Origin: FEB-22 sp003105195
Lineage (GTDB): Bacteria; Pseudomonadota; Alphaproteobacteria; Rhizobiales; Xanthobacteraceae
Length of the DNA: 64,000 nt
Direction of reading: 5' to 3'
Assembly: GCA_027493405.1 (NCBI GenBank)
Contig: JAOSKV010000001.1
Coordinates: 684,855-748,854 of the forward strand
Below, piece by piece: positions 18,756-26,360 of the stretch (position 1 is its first letter; each line of letters begins with the position of its first letter). A program made the position numbers and the translations under genes. The notes beneath the pieces are model-generated. The model was not told the origin of the DNA. It worked only from the letters and a program-made list of their open reading frames with translations, and made no database searches.

Positions 18756-19055
18756 CGCCCCGGCCGGGTCGGCGTCTGGGTGGTGCGCGACGACCGGCCG
18801 CCCGCGCCCGCGGGGGGGCCGTGCGAGGACAAGATCGCCGCCATCGGCATCAGGATGCGCAAATGGGTCAGCTTCCACGGCATCTCGATCAACGTCGAGC
18901 CCGATCTCGAGCATTTCTCGGGCATCGTGCCCTGCGGCATCGCCCAGCACGGGGTGACCAGCCTCGTCGATCTCGGACTGCCGGTCGGGATGGCCGACGT
19001 CGACGTGGCCTTGCGGCAGACCTTCGCGCAGGCGTTTCCGCCCCCCGGCACCTGA
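18753..19055 (+). pseudogene. lipB: C-terminal part of lipoyl(octanoyl) transferase, 5' half missing
   Basis: About 100 residues from RPGRVGVWV to the stop at 19053-19055. It carries EDKIAAIGIRMRKWVSFHG, which includes the catalytic lysine of LipB, then FSGIVPCGI with the catalytic cysteine and HGVTSLVDLG, all C-terminal LipB hallmarks. The N-terminal half, with the conserved substrate-binding loop GRGGQxTYHGPGQ, is absent: left of about 18753 the DNA is the antisense of the VOC gene. LipB supplies octanoyl groups to LipA; unless another copy exists, lipoylation of PDH would have to rely on scavenging. Likely a rearrangement or an assembly chimera. Confidence 0.75.
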
Positions 19056-19106
19056 CGGCACCGGCGGCGCCCGGCGGGTGGCATTGGTGGCCCGGCCCGG
19101 AAATAT

Positions 19107-19120
19107 TTGATCTGGATCAA
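19107..19120. promoter_or_regulatory. FNR/FixK-type box upstream of cytochrome c oxidase gene
   Basis: TTGAT (19107-19111), CTGG, ATCAA (19116-19120) is an exact match to the FNR consensus TTGAT-N4-ATCAA. Its centre is about 112 bases before the ATG at 19226. GCTAAT at 19162-19167 could be the -10, which would place the box near -61, a normal activator position. It predicts oxygen-dependent control of the oxidase gene by an FNR/FixK/FnrL-type regulator. Confidence 0.75.
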
Positions 19121-19225
19121 ATTCACGGATTGCCCCGCACATTGCGGCAATCTAAAACCATGCTAATTTGTCGCAGCCCGGATAACGGGCCGCGCGCCAA
19201 TCGAACGACCAGCAGGAGGCATCAA

Positions 19226-20869
19226 ATGGCAAACGCCGCCATCCACGGCCACGGACACGAGGACAAGCGAGGGTTCTTCACCCGCTGGTTCATGTCCACC
19301 AACCACAAGGACATCGGCATCCTCTACATGGTCACCGCGGCCGCTGTCGGGCTGATCGCGGTGCTCTTTACCGTCTACATGCGGCTCGAGCTGATGCATC
19401 CGGGCGTGCAGTACATGTGCCTCGAGGGCGCGCGCTTTACCGCCGCGGCGGCGGGCGAATGCCCCCCCAACGGGCATTTGTGGAACGTGTTGATCACCTA
19501 TCACGGCATCCTGATGATGTTCTTCGTGGTGATTCCGGCACTCTTCGGGGGCTTTGGCAACTTCCTCATGCCGCTGCAGATCGGCGCGCCGGACATGGCG
19601 TTCCCGCGCATGAACAACCTCAGCTACTGGCTCTATGTCGCCGGCACCTCGCTGGGGATTGCCTCGCTGCTCAGCCCGGGCGGCAACAGCCAGCTGGGTT
19701 CGGGCGTGGGCTGGGTGCTCTACCCGCCGCTGTCGACCACCGAGGCGGGGATGTCGATGGATCTCGCGATCTTCGCGGTGCACCTGTCGGGCGCGTCGTC
19801 GATCCTCGGCTCGATCAACATGATCACCACCTTCCTCAACATGCGCGCGCCGGGGATGACGCTGTTCAAAGTGCCGCTGTTTGCGTGGTCGATTTTTGTC
19901 ACCGCTGGATGCTCCTGCTGGGCTGCCGGTGCTGGCGGGTGCCATCACCATGCTGCTGACCGACCGCAATTTCGGCACCACCTTCTTCGATCCGGCCGGC
20001 GGCGGCGATCCGATCCTCTACCAGCAACCTGTGGTTCTTCGGGCACCCGGAGGTCTACATCATCATCATCCCCGGCTTCGGCATCATCATTCCCACGTCG
20101 TCGCGACCTTCTCGAGAAAACCGATCTTCGGCTATCTGCCGATGGTCTGGGCGATGATCGCGATCGGGGTGCTGGGCTTCATCGTCTGGGCGCACCACAT
20201 GTACACGGTGGGCATGTCGGTCACCCAGCAGAGCTATTTCATGCTGGCCACGATGGTGATCGCGGTGCCGACCGGCATCAAGATCTTCTCGTGGATCGCG
20301 ACCATGTGGGGCGGCTCGATCGAGTTCAGGACACCGATGCTCTGGGCGATCGGGTTCATTTCGTCTTCACCGTGGGCGGGGTCACCGGCATCGTGGTGGC
20401 CAAGGCCGGGGTCGACCGCGCCTATCACGACACCTATTACGTGGTGGCGCATTTCCACTACGTGATGAGCCTCGGCGCCGCCTCTTCGCCATCTTCGCCG
20501 GCGTGTATTACTGGTTCGGGAAGATCACCGGGCGGCGAATATCCCGAATGGGCCGGCAAGCTGCATTTCTGGTGTTCTTCATCGGCGCCAACCTGACCTT
20601 CTTTCCGCAGCACTTCCTCGGCCGGCGGGCATGCCCGCCGCATTGCCGACTATCCGGACGCGTTTGCGGGCTGGAATCTGATTTCCTCGGTCGGCTCGTA
20701 TGTCTTCGCGTGCGGCCTGCTCGTGTTCTTCCTGACGATGTTCCTCGCTCTCCGCAACAAGCAGCGGGCTGCGGACAATCCGTGGGGCGCCGGCGCGACC
20801 ACGCTCGAATGGACGCTGTCATCGCCGCCGCCCTTCCATCAGTTCGAGAAGCTGCCCAGGATCAGGTGA
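19226..20869 (+). pseudogene. ctaD: cytochrome c oxidase subunit I, interrupted by about ten single-base indels
   Basis: Haem-copper oxidase catalytic subunit. The start at 19226 has AGGAGG at 19214-19219. The first ~225 codons are intact: STNHKDIGILYM, HGILMMFFVVIPALFGGFGNF, MAFPRMNNLSYWL. Then frames change near 19905, 19923, 20031, 20090, 20360, 20483, 20536, 20572, 20627 and 20636, yet each piece is strongly conserved: WFFGHPEVYIIIIPGFG, VWAHHMYTVGMS, DTYYVVAHFHYVMSLG, IGANLTFFPQHFLG, and the tail to a stop at 20867-20869. Eight losses and two gains restore one frame of 549 codons. No stops accumulate, so sequence error is as likely as decay. Subunits II and III are not adjacent. Confidence 0.85.
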
Positions 20870-20988
20870 GCGGCATACCGGGCGGCCTGCCAAGTCGCTC
20901 GCGCTTCTCACGCTCCAGACGGCCATGGGCGATTTGATCGCATTCGAGCGCCGCTGCGCCGCGAATGCCGGCGTGGGCGCAAAGCTCC

Positions 20989-21017
20989 CTGTCATTTGAT
21001 CGAGACTGCTCTATAAT
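20989..21017 (+). promoter_or_regulatory. strong sigma-70-type promoter candidate
   Basis: A perfect TATAAT (21012-21017) with CTGTCA (20989-20994, four of six matches to TTGACA) at 17-base spacing. Perfect -10 hexamers are rare in DNA this G+C-rich. Transcription would start near 21024 and read a 16-codon ORF (21072-21122) and a 51-codon ORF (21131-21286). Confidence 0.5.
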
Positions 21018-21071
21018 TTGCCCGCAAGCCCGCCTTCCCCCCCGTTTATCGGCTTTGTGAGTGGACTGCCA

Positions 21072-21122
21072 ATGAGCTATGTCGGCACGATGATCGCAGC
21101 CGGCGTGACGATGACATTCTGA
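21072..21122 (+). CDS. 16-codon ORF, possible leader peptide
   Basis: MSYVGTMIAAGVTMTF then TGA. It lies between the TATAAT promoter and the 51-codon ORF, eight bases ahead of the latter's ATG. The start contexts of both resemble each other (AATGAGxTAxGTC). It may be a leader or nothing; no family is recognisable. Confidence 0.2.
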   Translation: MSYVGTMIAAGVTMTF

Positions 21123-21130
21123 GGACGGCA

Positions 21131-21286
21131 ATGAGATACGTCAAGACTGGTTGCGTCACCTCGCTGTTCTGGCTCGCACTCATCGTGCCGTCGCTGGCGC
21201 AAAATACTGTCCGCTGCACCGCCGGCACCGTCGGCGGCAAATATCAATCCTGGCGTCGCCACCACGGCGCAGCAGCTCGCGCCTGA
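21131..21286 (+). CDS. short ORF with signal-peptide-like start
   Basis: A 51-codon ORF with GAGG six bases before the ATG. Residues 1-24 (MRYVKTGCVTSLFWLALIVP, then SLAQ) look like a signal peptide with an Ala-x-Ala-like cleavage site at SLAQ-N. The rest, NTVRCTAGTVGG and then a basic run, is short and may be a frame-shifted remnant; a downstream frame stays open to about 21389. This lies in the 638-base gap between the broken oxidase gene and pyrG, which otherwise holds only the promoter at 20989 and the FNR-type box at 21424. Not recognised. Confidence 0.3.
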   Translation: MRYVKTGCVTSLFWLALIVPSLAQNTVRCTAGTVGGKYQSWRRHHGAAARA

Positions 21287-21423
21287 CGGTCTTCGGTGCA
21301 TCGCGCTACGTCCTGCCGCTTTCGCCGAGCCAGGAAGCAGCCCACGCCATCCTGCACAACTCTCCCCCATCGGCCTTTTCGTTTCTTGAGAGGCCTAGTC
21401 GGCTGAGAAGCGCGGGGGGCGCT

Positions 21424-21437
21424 TTGATGTAGGTCAA
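21424..21437. promoter_or_regulatory. orphan FNR/FixK-type box
   Basis: TTGAT (21424-21428), GTAG, GTCAA (21433-21437): nine of ten consensus bases. No gene start follows in either direction within the gap; to the right lies only the 3' end of pyrG on the opposite strand (stop at 21508). It may be left over from a gene lost in rearrangement. Confidence 0.45.
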
Positions 21438-21507
21438 GGCGAGGATGAGGTGCGGAAATCTCCGGCGAGCTCGGCGCTTCACATGCAGCGCAGCGAATGT
21501 GTCCGCC

Positions 21508-23136
21508 TTACACCAGCCGGCTCTGCACCACCGCGGCCTCGATGAAGGAGGCGAACAGCGGGTGGGGCGCGAAGGGACGCGATTTCAGCTCCGGGTGGAA
21601 CTGGACACCGATGAACCACGGGTGGTCCACATATTCCACGATCTCCGGCAGCAGCCCGTCGGGGGACATGCCGCAGAAGCGCATGCCGTGCTGCTCGAGC
21701 CGGTCCTTGTAGGCGGTGTTCACCTCGTAGCGGTGCCGGTGGCGCTCGGAGATCTCGGTCGCCCCGTAGATCTCGGCCACGCGGCTCCCTCCACTGAGCG
21801 TCGCCGCATAGGCGCCGAGCCGCATGGTGCCGCCGAGCTCGCCTCCGGCCCGGCGCTGCTCGAGCTCGTTGCCGCGCAGCCATTCGGTCATCAAGCCGAC
21901 CACCGGCTCCGGGGTCGGCCCGAACTCCGTGGAGTTCGCGTCCTCGATGCCGCACAGGCTGCGCGTCGCCTCCACGACGGCCATCTGCATGCCGAAGCAG
22001 ATGCCGAAATAGGGCACGCGGCGCTCGCGCGCGAAGCGCGCCGCGCGGATCTTGCCCTCGGCGCCGCGCTGGCCGAATCCGCCCGGCACCAGAATCCCGT
22101 GCACGTGCTCCAGGAACGGCGCCGGATCCTCGCGCTCGAACACCTCGGACTCGATCCAGTCGAGATTGACCTGCACCTTGTTGGCGATGCCGCCGTGGGA
22201 GAGCGCCTCGATCAGCGACTTGTAGGCGTCCTTGAGCCCCGTGTACTTGCCGACCACGGCGATCGTGACCGCGCCTTCCGGATTGCGCACGCGCTCGTTG
22301 ATCACGCGCCAGCGCGTGAGGTCGGGCTCCGGCCCGGGCTCGATGCCGAAGGCGAGCAGCACCTCGGTGTCGAGACCCTCGGCATGATAGGCCTCGGGGA
22401 CCGCATAGATGTTGTCCACGTCGCGCGCCTCGATCACGGCGGACTCGCGCACGTTACAGAACAGGCCGAGCTTGCGCCGCTCCTCCTTCGGAATCGGCCG
22501 GTCGGTCCGGCACAGCAGGATGTCGGGCTGGATGCCGATCGAACGCAGCTCCTTGACGGAATGCTGCGTCGGCTTGGTCTTCAATTCGCCGGCCGAGGGA
22601 ATGAAGGGCAGCAGCGTCAGGTGGATGTAGACCGCGTGGTGGCGCGGCAGGTCGTTGCCGAGCTGGCGGATCGCCTCGAAGAACGGCAGGCCCTCGATGT
22701 CGCCGACGGTGCCGCCGATCTCCACGAGCACGAAGTCGAAATCGTCGTTGCCCTCACGGATGAAGTCCTTGATGGCGTTGGTGACGTGCGGCACCACCTG
22801 GATGGTGGCGCCGAGATAGTCGCCGCGCCGCTCCTTGGCGAGGATCTCCTGGTAGATCCGGCCCGTCGTGATGTTGTCCTGCCGCGTCGCCGGCCGCCCC
22901 GTGAAGCGCTCGTAGTGACCGAGGTCGAGATCGGTCTCGGCGCCGTCGTCGGTGACGAACACCTCGCCGTGCTGGTACGGCGACATGGTTCCGGGGTCGA
23001 CGTTGAGATAGGGGTCGAGCTTGCGTAGGCGTACTCGGTATCCGCGCGCCTGCAGCAGCGCGCCGAGCGCTGCGGATGCGAGACCCTTGCCGAGGGAGGA
23101 CACCACGCCGCCGGTGATAAAGATATACCGCGCCAT
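21508..23136 (-). CDS. pyrG: CTP synthase
   Basis: 542 residues, normal length. Makes CTP from UTP with glutamine as ammonia donor. The amidoligase half starts ARYIFITGGVVSSLGKG with the P-loop-like SSLGKG (13-18), followed by LDPYLNVDPGTMSPYQHGEV and IEIGGTVGDIE. The glutaminase half has the nucleophile in FGICFGMQMAV and the C-terminal VQFHPELKS histidine/glutamate. It precedes the shattered 18-21.5 kb region and follows secG on the same strand with a 204-base gap. Confidence 0.98.
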   Translation of the reverse strand: MARYIFITGGVVSSLGKGLASAALGALLQARGYRVRLRKLDPYLNVDPGTMSPYQHGEVFVTDDGAETDLDLGHYERFTGRPATRQDNITTGRIYQEILAKERRGDYLGATIQVVPHVTNAIKDFIREGNDDFDFVLVEIGGTVGDIEGLPFFEAIRQLGNDLPRHHAVYIHLTLLPFIPSAGELKTKPTQHSVKELRSIGIQPDILLCRTDRPIPKEERRKLGLFCNVRESAVIEARDVDNIYAVPEAYHAEGLDTEVLLAFGIEPGPEPDLTRWRVINERVRNPEGAVTIAVVGKYTGLKDAYKSLIEALSHGGIANKVQVNLDWIESEVFEREDPAPFLEHVHGILVPGGFGQRGAEGKIRAARFARERRVPYFGICFGMQMAVVEATRSLCGIEDANSTEFGPTPEPVVGLMTEWLRGNELEQRRAGGELGGTMRLGAYAATLSGGSRVAEIYGATEISERHRHRYEVNTAYKDRLEQHGMRFCGMSPDGLLPEIVEYVDHPWFIGVQFHPELKSRPFAPHPLFASFIEAAVVQSRLV

Positions 23137-23340
23137 GGGAGCCGACCTTTAACGCGCCAGGACCGATTCGCCGAGTCTGTACTTCGCCCCACGGCGGAAG
23201 ATCGGGCGGGCGGAGCGCCGCGCCGGATCGTCCGACGGTCATTCGGGGTCAGGGTCCGAAATTCACGGACCGTCGTTGCGAGGCGATCACCCGCGCCAAT
23301 TGGAGCCGTGCCGAGGGCCGGCGCGACGGCTCTCGCACCG

Positions 23341-23700
23341 TCATTGGGAGCGCGGAACCTGGGTCGGCTGGTTTCCCAGCTGGTCGAGCACGCCGCCGCC
23401 GCTGGGGGCCGGCGGCGCGGGCGCGCCGGGGGCGGGCGCCTGCGGCGCCCCGCTACCGCCGAGGATCGAGGCCGGCTTGCGGTCGATGCCCGCCAGGATG
23501 GACAGGCCGAGGCTGGTCAGGAAGAACACCAGGGCCAGCCCTGCGGTGGTGCGGGTGAGCACGTTGGCGGTGCCGCGGCTGGTTAGGAAACCGCCGCCGC
23601 CTCCGATGCCGAGGCCGCCGCCCTCGGACCGCTGCAACAGCACGGCGCCGATCATGGCAGACACAACCATGAGATGGATGACGATGAGGACGGTCTGCAT
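23341..23700 (-). CDS. secG: preprotein translocase subunit SecG
   Basis: 119 residues. Two membrane helices: residues 2-22 (VLIVIHLMVVSAMIGAVLL) and about 52-72, with the conserved cytoplasmic loop QRSEGGGLGIGGGGGFLTSRGTANVLTR (in pieces) between them. The tail is Pro/Ala/Gly-rich. SecG assists SecYE in protein export. In Rhizobiales secG usually lies between tpiA and pyrG; here two extra plus-strand genes (23907-25357) separate it from tpiA. Confidence 0.95.
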   Translation of the reverse strand: MQTVLIVIHLMVVSAMIGAVLLQRSEGGGLGIGGGGGFLTSRGTANVLTRTTAGLALVFFLTSLGLSILAGIDRKPASILGGSGAPQAPAPGAPAPPAPSGGGVLDQLGNQPTQVPRSQ

Positions 23701-23835
23701 GGGTATCCCGGTCGAGGCAAGGCGCGTGCCCAGGGGGCGCGCCGATGCGGGTCATATGGGAATTCGCCGCGCTCTCTACACGATCGGCGACGGCAATGCC
23801 ACCCCGCCGCTCGTGCCGCCGGCCCGTCGTCGCCT

Positions 23836-23849
23836 TTGACCTCGGTCAA
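23836..23849. promoter_or_regulatory. FNR/FixK-type box upstream of the four-cysteine protein
   Basis: TTGAC (23836-23840), CTCG, GTCAA (23845-23849): a perfect palindrome of the FNR/FixK class. Its centre is about 64 bases before the ATG at 23907. TTGAAT at 23871-23876 (four of six -10 matches) would put the box at about -41.5, the classic position for FNR/FixK activation. Confidence 0.7.
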
Positions 23850-23906
23850 TGCCCCGATCCGCAAATCGCATTGAATTCATGGAAGTTGGCCCAGGAGGAC
23901 ACCCCC

Positions 23907-24335
23907 ATGCCATCGACGACCCTGCGTGACGAGCGGCGGCACGGATTGGAACCGTTTCTGCACGGCATTGCCGAGCGGTGGCGCAGCTGGCGGGAGCGCA
24001 ACCGCACCCTCGCGGATCTCGCGGCCTGCCGCGATGACGAGGTCGCGCGCATCGCCGCCGACGTCGGGATCTCGCCGGGCGAGCTGCGCGAGCTCGCCAC
24101 CCATAACCGGCACGATGCCGATCTGCTGGGCGAGCGCATGCAGGCCCTGCGGCTCGACGTGGAGGCGGTCGCGCACGAGCAGCCCACCGTGATGCGAGAG
24201 CTGCAGCGTCTCTGCACGGTGTGCGAACAGAAGGGCCGCTGCGCCCACGATCTGATGCGCGATCCGGGCGATCCCTCCTGGAAGGAGTACTGCCCGAACG
24301 CGGCCACGCTGACGGAGCTGCCCGCACGACCGTGA
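23907..24335 (+). CDS. DUF6455-type protein with a four-cysteine motif
   Basis: A 142-residue soluble protein. Residues 20-75 form helices (LADLAACRDDEVARIAADVGIS then PGELRELA). The C-terminal part has C103-x2-C106-x5-C112-x16-C129 (LCTVCEQKGRC ... EYC), a spacing suited to an iron-sulfur cluster or zinc. I recognise it as the DUF6455-like family; function is undescribed to my knowledge. AGGAGG stands about 9 bases before the ATG at 23907. A palindromic FNR/FixK-type box lies upstream, suggesting low-oxygen induction. The next gene on the same strand starts 188 bases further on. Confidence 0.72.
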   Translation: MPSTTLRDERRHGLEPFLHGIAERWRSWRERNRTLADLAACRDDEVARIAADVGISPGELRELATHNRHDADLLGERMQALRLDVEAVAHEQPTVMRELQRLCTVCEQKGRCAHDLMRDPGDPSWKEYCPNAATLTELPARP

Positions 24336-24523
24336 GGACCGCCCCGCGAGGGCGCGATCGGCATCGGTGCCCGTGCCATAGTCGGTTCGGGTGGTAGTGT
24401 CCGGCCGGGAGGACGGGGAATGCCTTGCTACGGGCTTCTTCGTATGGGGTGAGGCGCAAACGGACCGTCAAGGGCTTTGCCGGATACTCGCCCCGAACCC
24501 ACTTCTCTCGCCCGGGGGGCCTC

Positions 24524-25357
24524 ATGCCGCAGGACAAGTTCAAGGTGCTCGTGGCCGACGACTCCGCCACGGTGCACAGCCTGTTCGCAGAGATCGCACG
24601 CAATTCGCCGATCCCCATCGAGCTCGTGCACGCGCACGATGGCCGCGAATGCATGGAGAAGCTGGACGACACCGTCCGGCTCGCCTTCATCGACGTCAAC
24701 ATGCCGGAAATGAGCGGCATGGACGCTGTGGGCGCCGCGCGCAGCGTCGGCAACAAGACCTTCGTGACGCTGATGTCGGCGAATGCCAATACGCGGCGAC
24801 GCCAGCTCGCGCTCCAGCTCAAGGTCTACGAGTTCCTCGCCAAGCCCTTCACCCCCGAGCAGGTGCTGGACATCCTGGCCACCTATCGGCGTGTGACGAC
24901 GCCGACCCGGGCGCTGATCGTGGACGACTCCGCCACCGTACGGCGAATCATCCGCCGGGTGCTCGCCAGCAGCATCTTCGACATCGAGCCGACCGACGCC
25001 AGCGACGGCGCCTCCGCGCTCGCCTTCTGCGAAAGCGGCGACTTCGACGTGGTCTTCCTCGACTGCAACATGCCGGGCCTGGACGGCCTCGAGACGCTCG
25101 AGCGCCTGCGGCAACGCGACGCGAACGTGAAGGCGATCATGATCACAGGAGACCGCAACGAGATCTGGCGACGCCTCGCGCTCGCGCGTGGCGCCGTCGC
25201 GTTCCTCTACAAGCCCTTCTATCCGGCGGACATCGACCGCGAGCTGCACGCGATCTTCGGCCTGCGGATGCCGGAGCTGGCCGCTGTCGAACCGATGCGG
25301 CTCGCGAAGGCCGATCCGCTCGCGACCGAGATCGCGCAGGCGCAGTGGAGCGGCTGA
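24524..25357 (+). CDS. response regulator with two receiver domains and no output domain
   Basis: 277 residues made of two CheY-like receivers. Receiver 1 (about 6-118): acidic pair D12/D13, phospho-acceptor D57 (AFIDVNMPEMSGMD), lysine K107 in AKPF. Receiver 2 (about 129-245): D134/D135, phospho-acceptor D180 (VVFLDCNMPGLDG), lysine K230 in YKPF. Both keep all key residues. The tail (246-277) carries no recognisable output domain. It may work as a phosphotransfer element, in the manner of DivK/PleD receivers. The start at 24524 follows a GGGGGG-type ribosome site; the frame is open upstream to 24425 without receiver features. No kinase is adjacent. Confidence 0.88.
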   Translation: MPQDKFKVLVADDSATVHSLFAEIARNSPIPIELVHAHDGRECMEKLDDTVRLAFIDVNMPEMSGMDAVGAARSVGNKTFVTLMSANANTRRRQLALQLKVYEFLAKPFTPEQVLDILATYRRVTTPTRALIVDDSATVRRIIRRVLASSIFDIEPTDASDGASALAFCESGDFDVVFLDCNMPGLDGLETLERLRQRDANVKAIMITGDRNEIWRRLALARGAVAFLYKPFYPADIDRELHAIFGLRMPELAAVEPMRLAKADPLATEIAQAQWSG

Positions 25358-25374
25358 TCCTGCCGATCCCGAAT

Positions 25375-26130
25375 TCAGTCGCGATAGGCTGCGGCGATTC
25401 CGAGGAAGTCGTCGGCCTTGAGGCTCGCGCCGCCGACCAGGGCGCCGTTCACCTCCGCGACCGCCATCAGTTCCTTGGCGTTGGCGGGCTTCACCGAGCC
25501 GCCATAGAGGATGCGGATCCCCTCCCCCTCCGCGCCGAAGCGCTCGGCCAGCCGTCGGCGGATGAACCCGTGGACGTCGGCGACGTCGGCCGGCGTCGGG
25601 GTGAGCCCGGTGCCGATTGCCCAGACCGGCTCGTAGGCCACCACCACATTCGCGGCCGTGGCCCCGTCCGGCAGCGAGCCGTCGAGCTGAAGCGCCACCA
25701 CGTCCAGCGTCTTGTGCGCCTCCCGCTCCTCCCGGGTCTCGCCGATGCACACGATCGCGGTCAGCCCCGCGCGCAAGGCGGCGCGCGCCTTCGCGCGCAC
25801 CTCGGCGTCGGTCTCCCTGTGGTAGGTGCGCCGCTCGGAGTGCCCGACGATCGCGGCCACGGCGCCGGCATCGGCCAGCATCTCGGCCGAGATGTCGCCC
25901 GTGAAGGCGCCGGCCGGCTCCGCATGGCAGTCCTGTCCGCCGATCTGCACCGGCGAGTCCCGCGTCGCCGCCGCGAAGGCAAGGATCAGGGTGGCGGGCG
26001 GGCACACCATGAGGTCCACCTTGCCCGCCGTTTCGCCCGCGCCCTGGAGGATCTTGCCGAGCTCGGCCGCGGAGGCCTTCGAGCCGTTCATCTTCCAGTT
26101 GCCGGCGACCAGCGGGCGGGGCTTTGGCAT
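25375..26130 (-). CDS. tpiA: triosephosphate isomerase
   Basis: 251 residues. Interconverts dihydroxyacetone phosphate and glyceraldehyde-3-phosphate. Catalytic residues visible: N11 and K13 (GNWKMN), H97 (VGHSERR), E167 (AYEPVWAIGTG), plus the phosphate-binding YGGSVKPAN. It starts at ATG 26130 and is divergent from ppiD (26361). Its 3' end meets the plus-strand double-receiver gene 17 bases away. Confidence 0.97.
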   Translation of the reverse strand: MPKPRPLVAGNWKMNGSKASAAELGKILQGAGETAGKVDLMVCPPATLILAFAAATRDSPVQIGGQDCHAEPAGAFTGDISAEMLADAGAVAAIVGHSERRTYHRETDAEVRAKARAALRAGLTAIVCIGETREEREAHKTLDVVALQLDGSLPDGATAANVVVAYEPVWAIGTGLTPTPADVADVHGFIRRRLAERFGAEGEGIRILYGGSVKPANAKELMAVAEVNGALVGGASLKADDFLGIAAAYRD

Positions 26131-26360
26131 GATGCGGGTTCCTGTGGTGACGGGTCGCCGAGGCGTTAGCAGACCCCCCGGCGAACGACCAGACCCGGCG
26201 GGGGCGGTCCGCCCGCATCCCACCCCGGAGCGGCTTTTTTCGGACGCGGGCACAACGGGTCGCAGGCCGCTGTGTTGCGGCGCGGGGCGCCCCTCCCTAT
26301 GATGCGCGCCCTTGCGGCCCCGGAACCGGCCGCGTTCATCCATCCCATCAAAGAGTTGCC

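Noticed and set aside
26235..26240. T6 tract between tpiA and ppiD as a terminator
   Set aside because: No gene ends nearby on the plus strand and the nearby hairpin is not adjacent to the tract.
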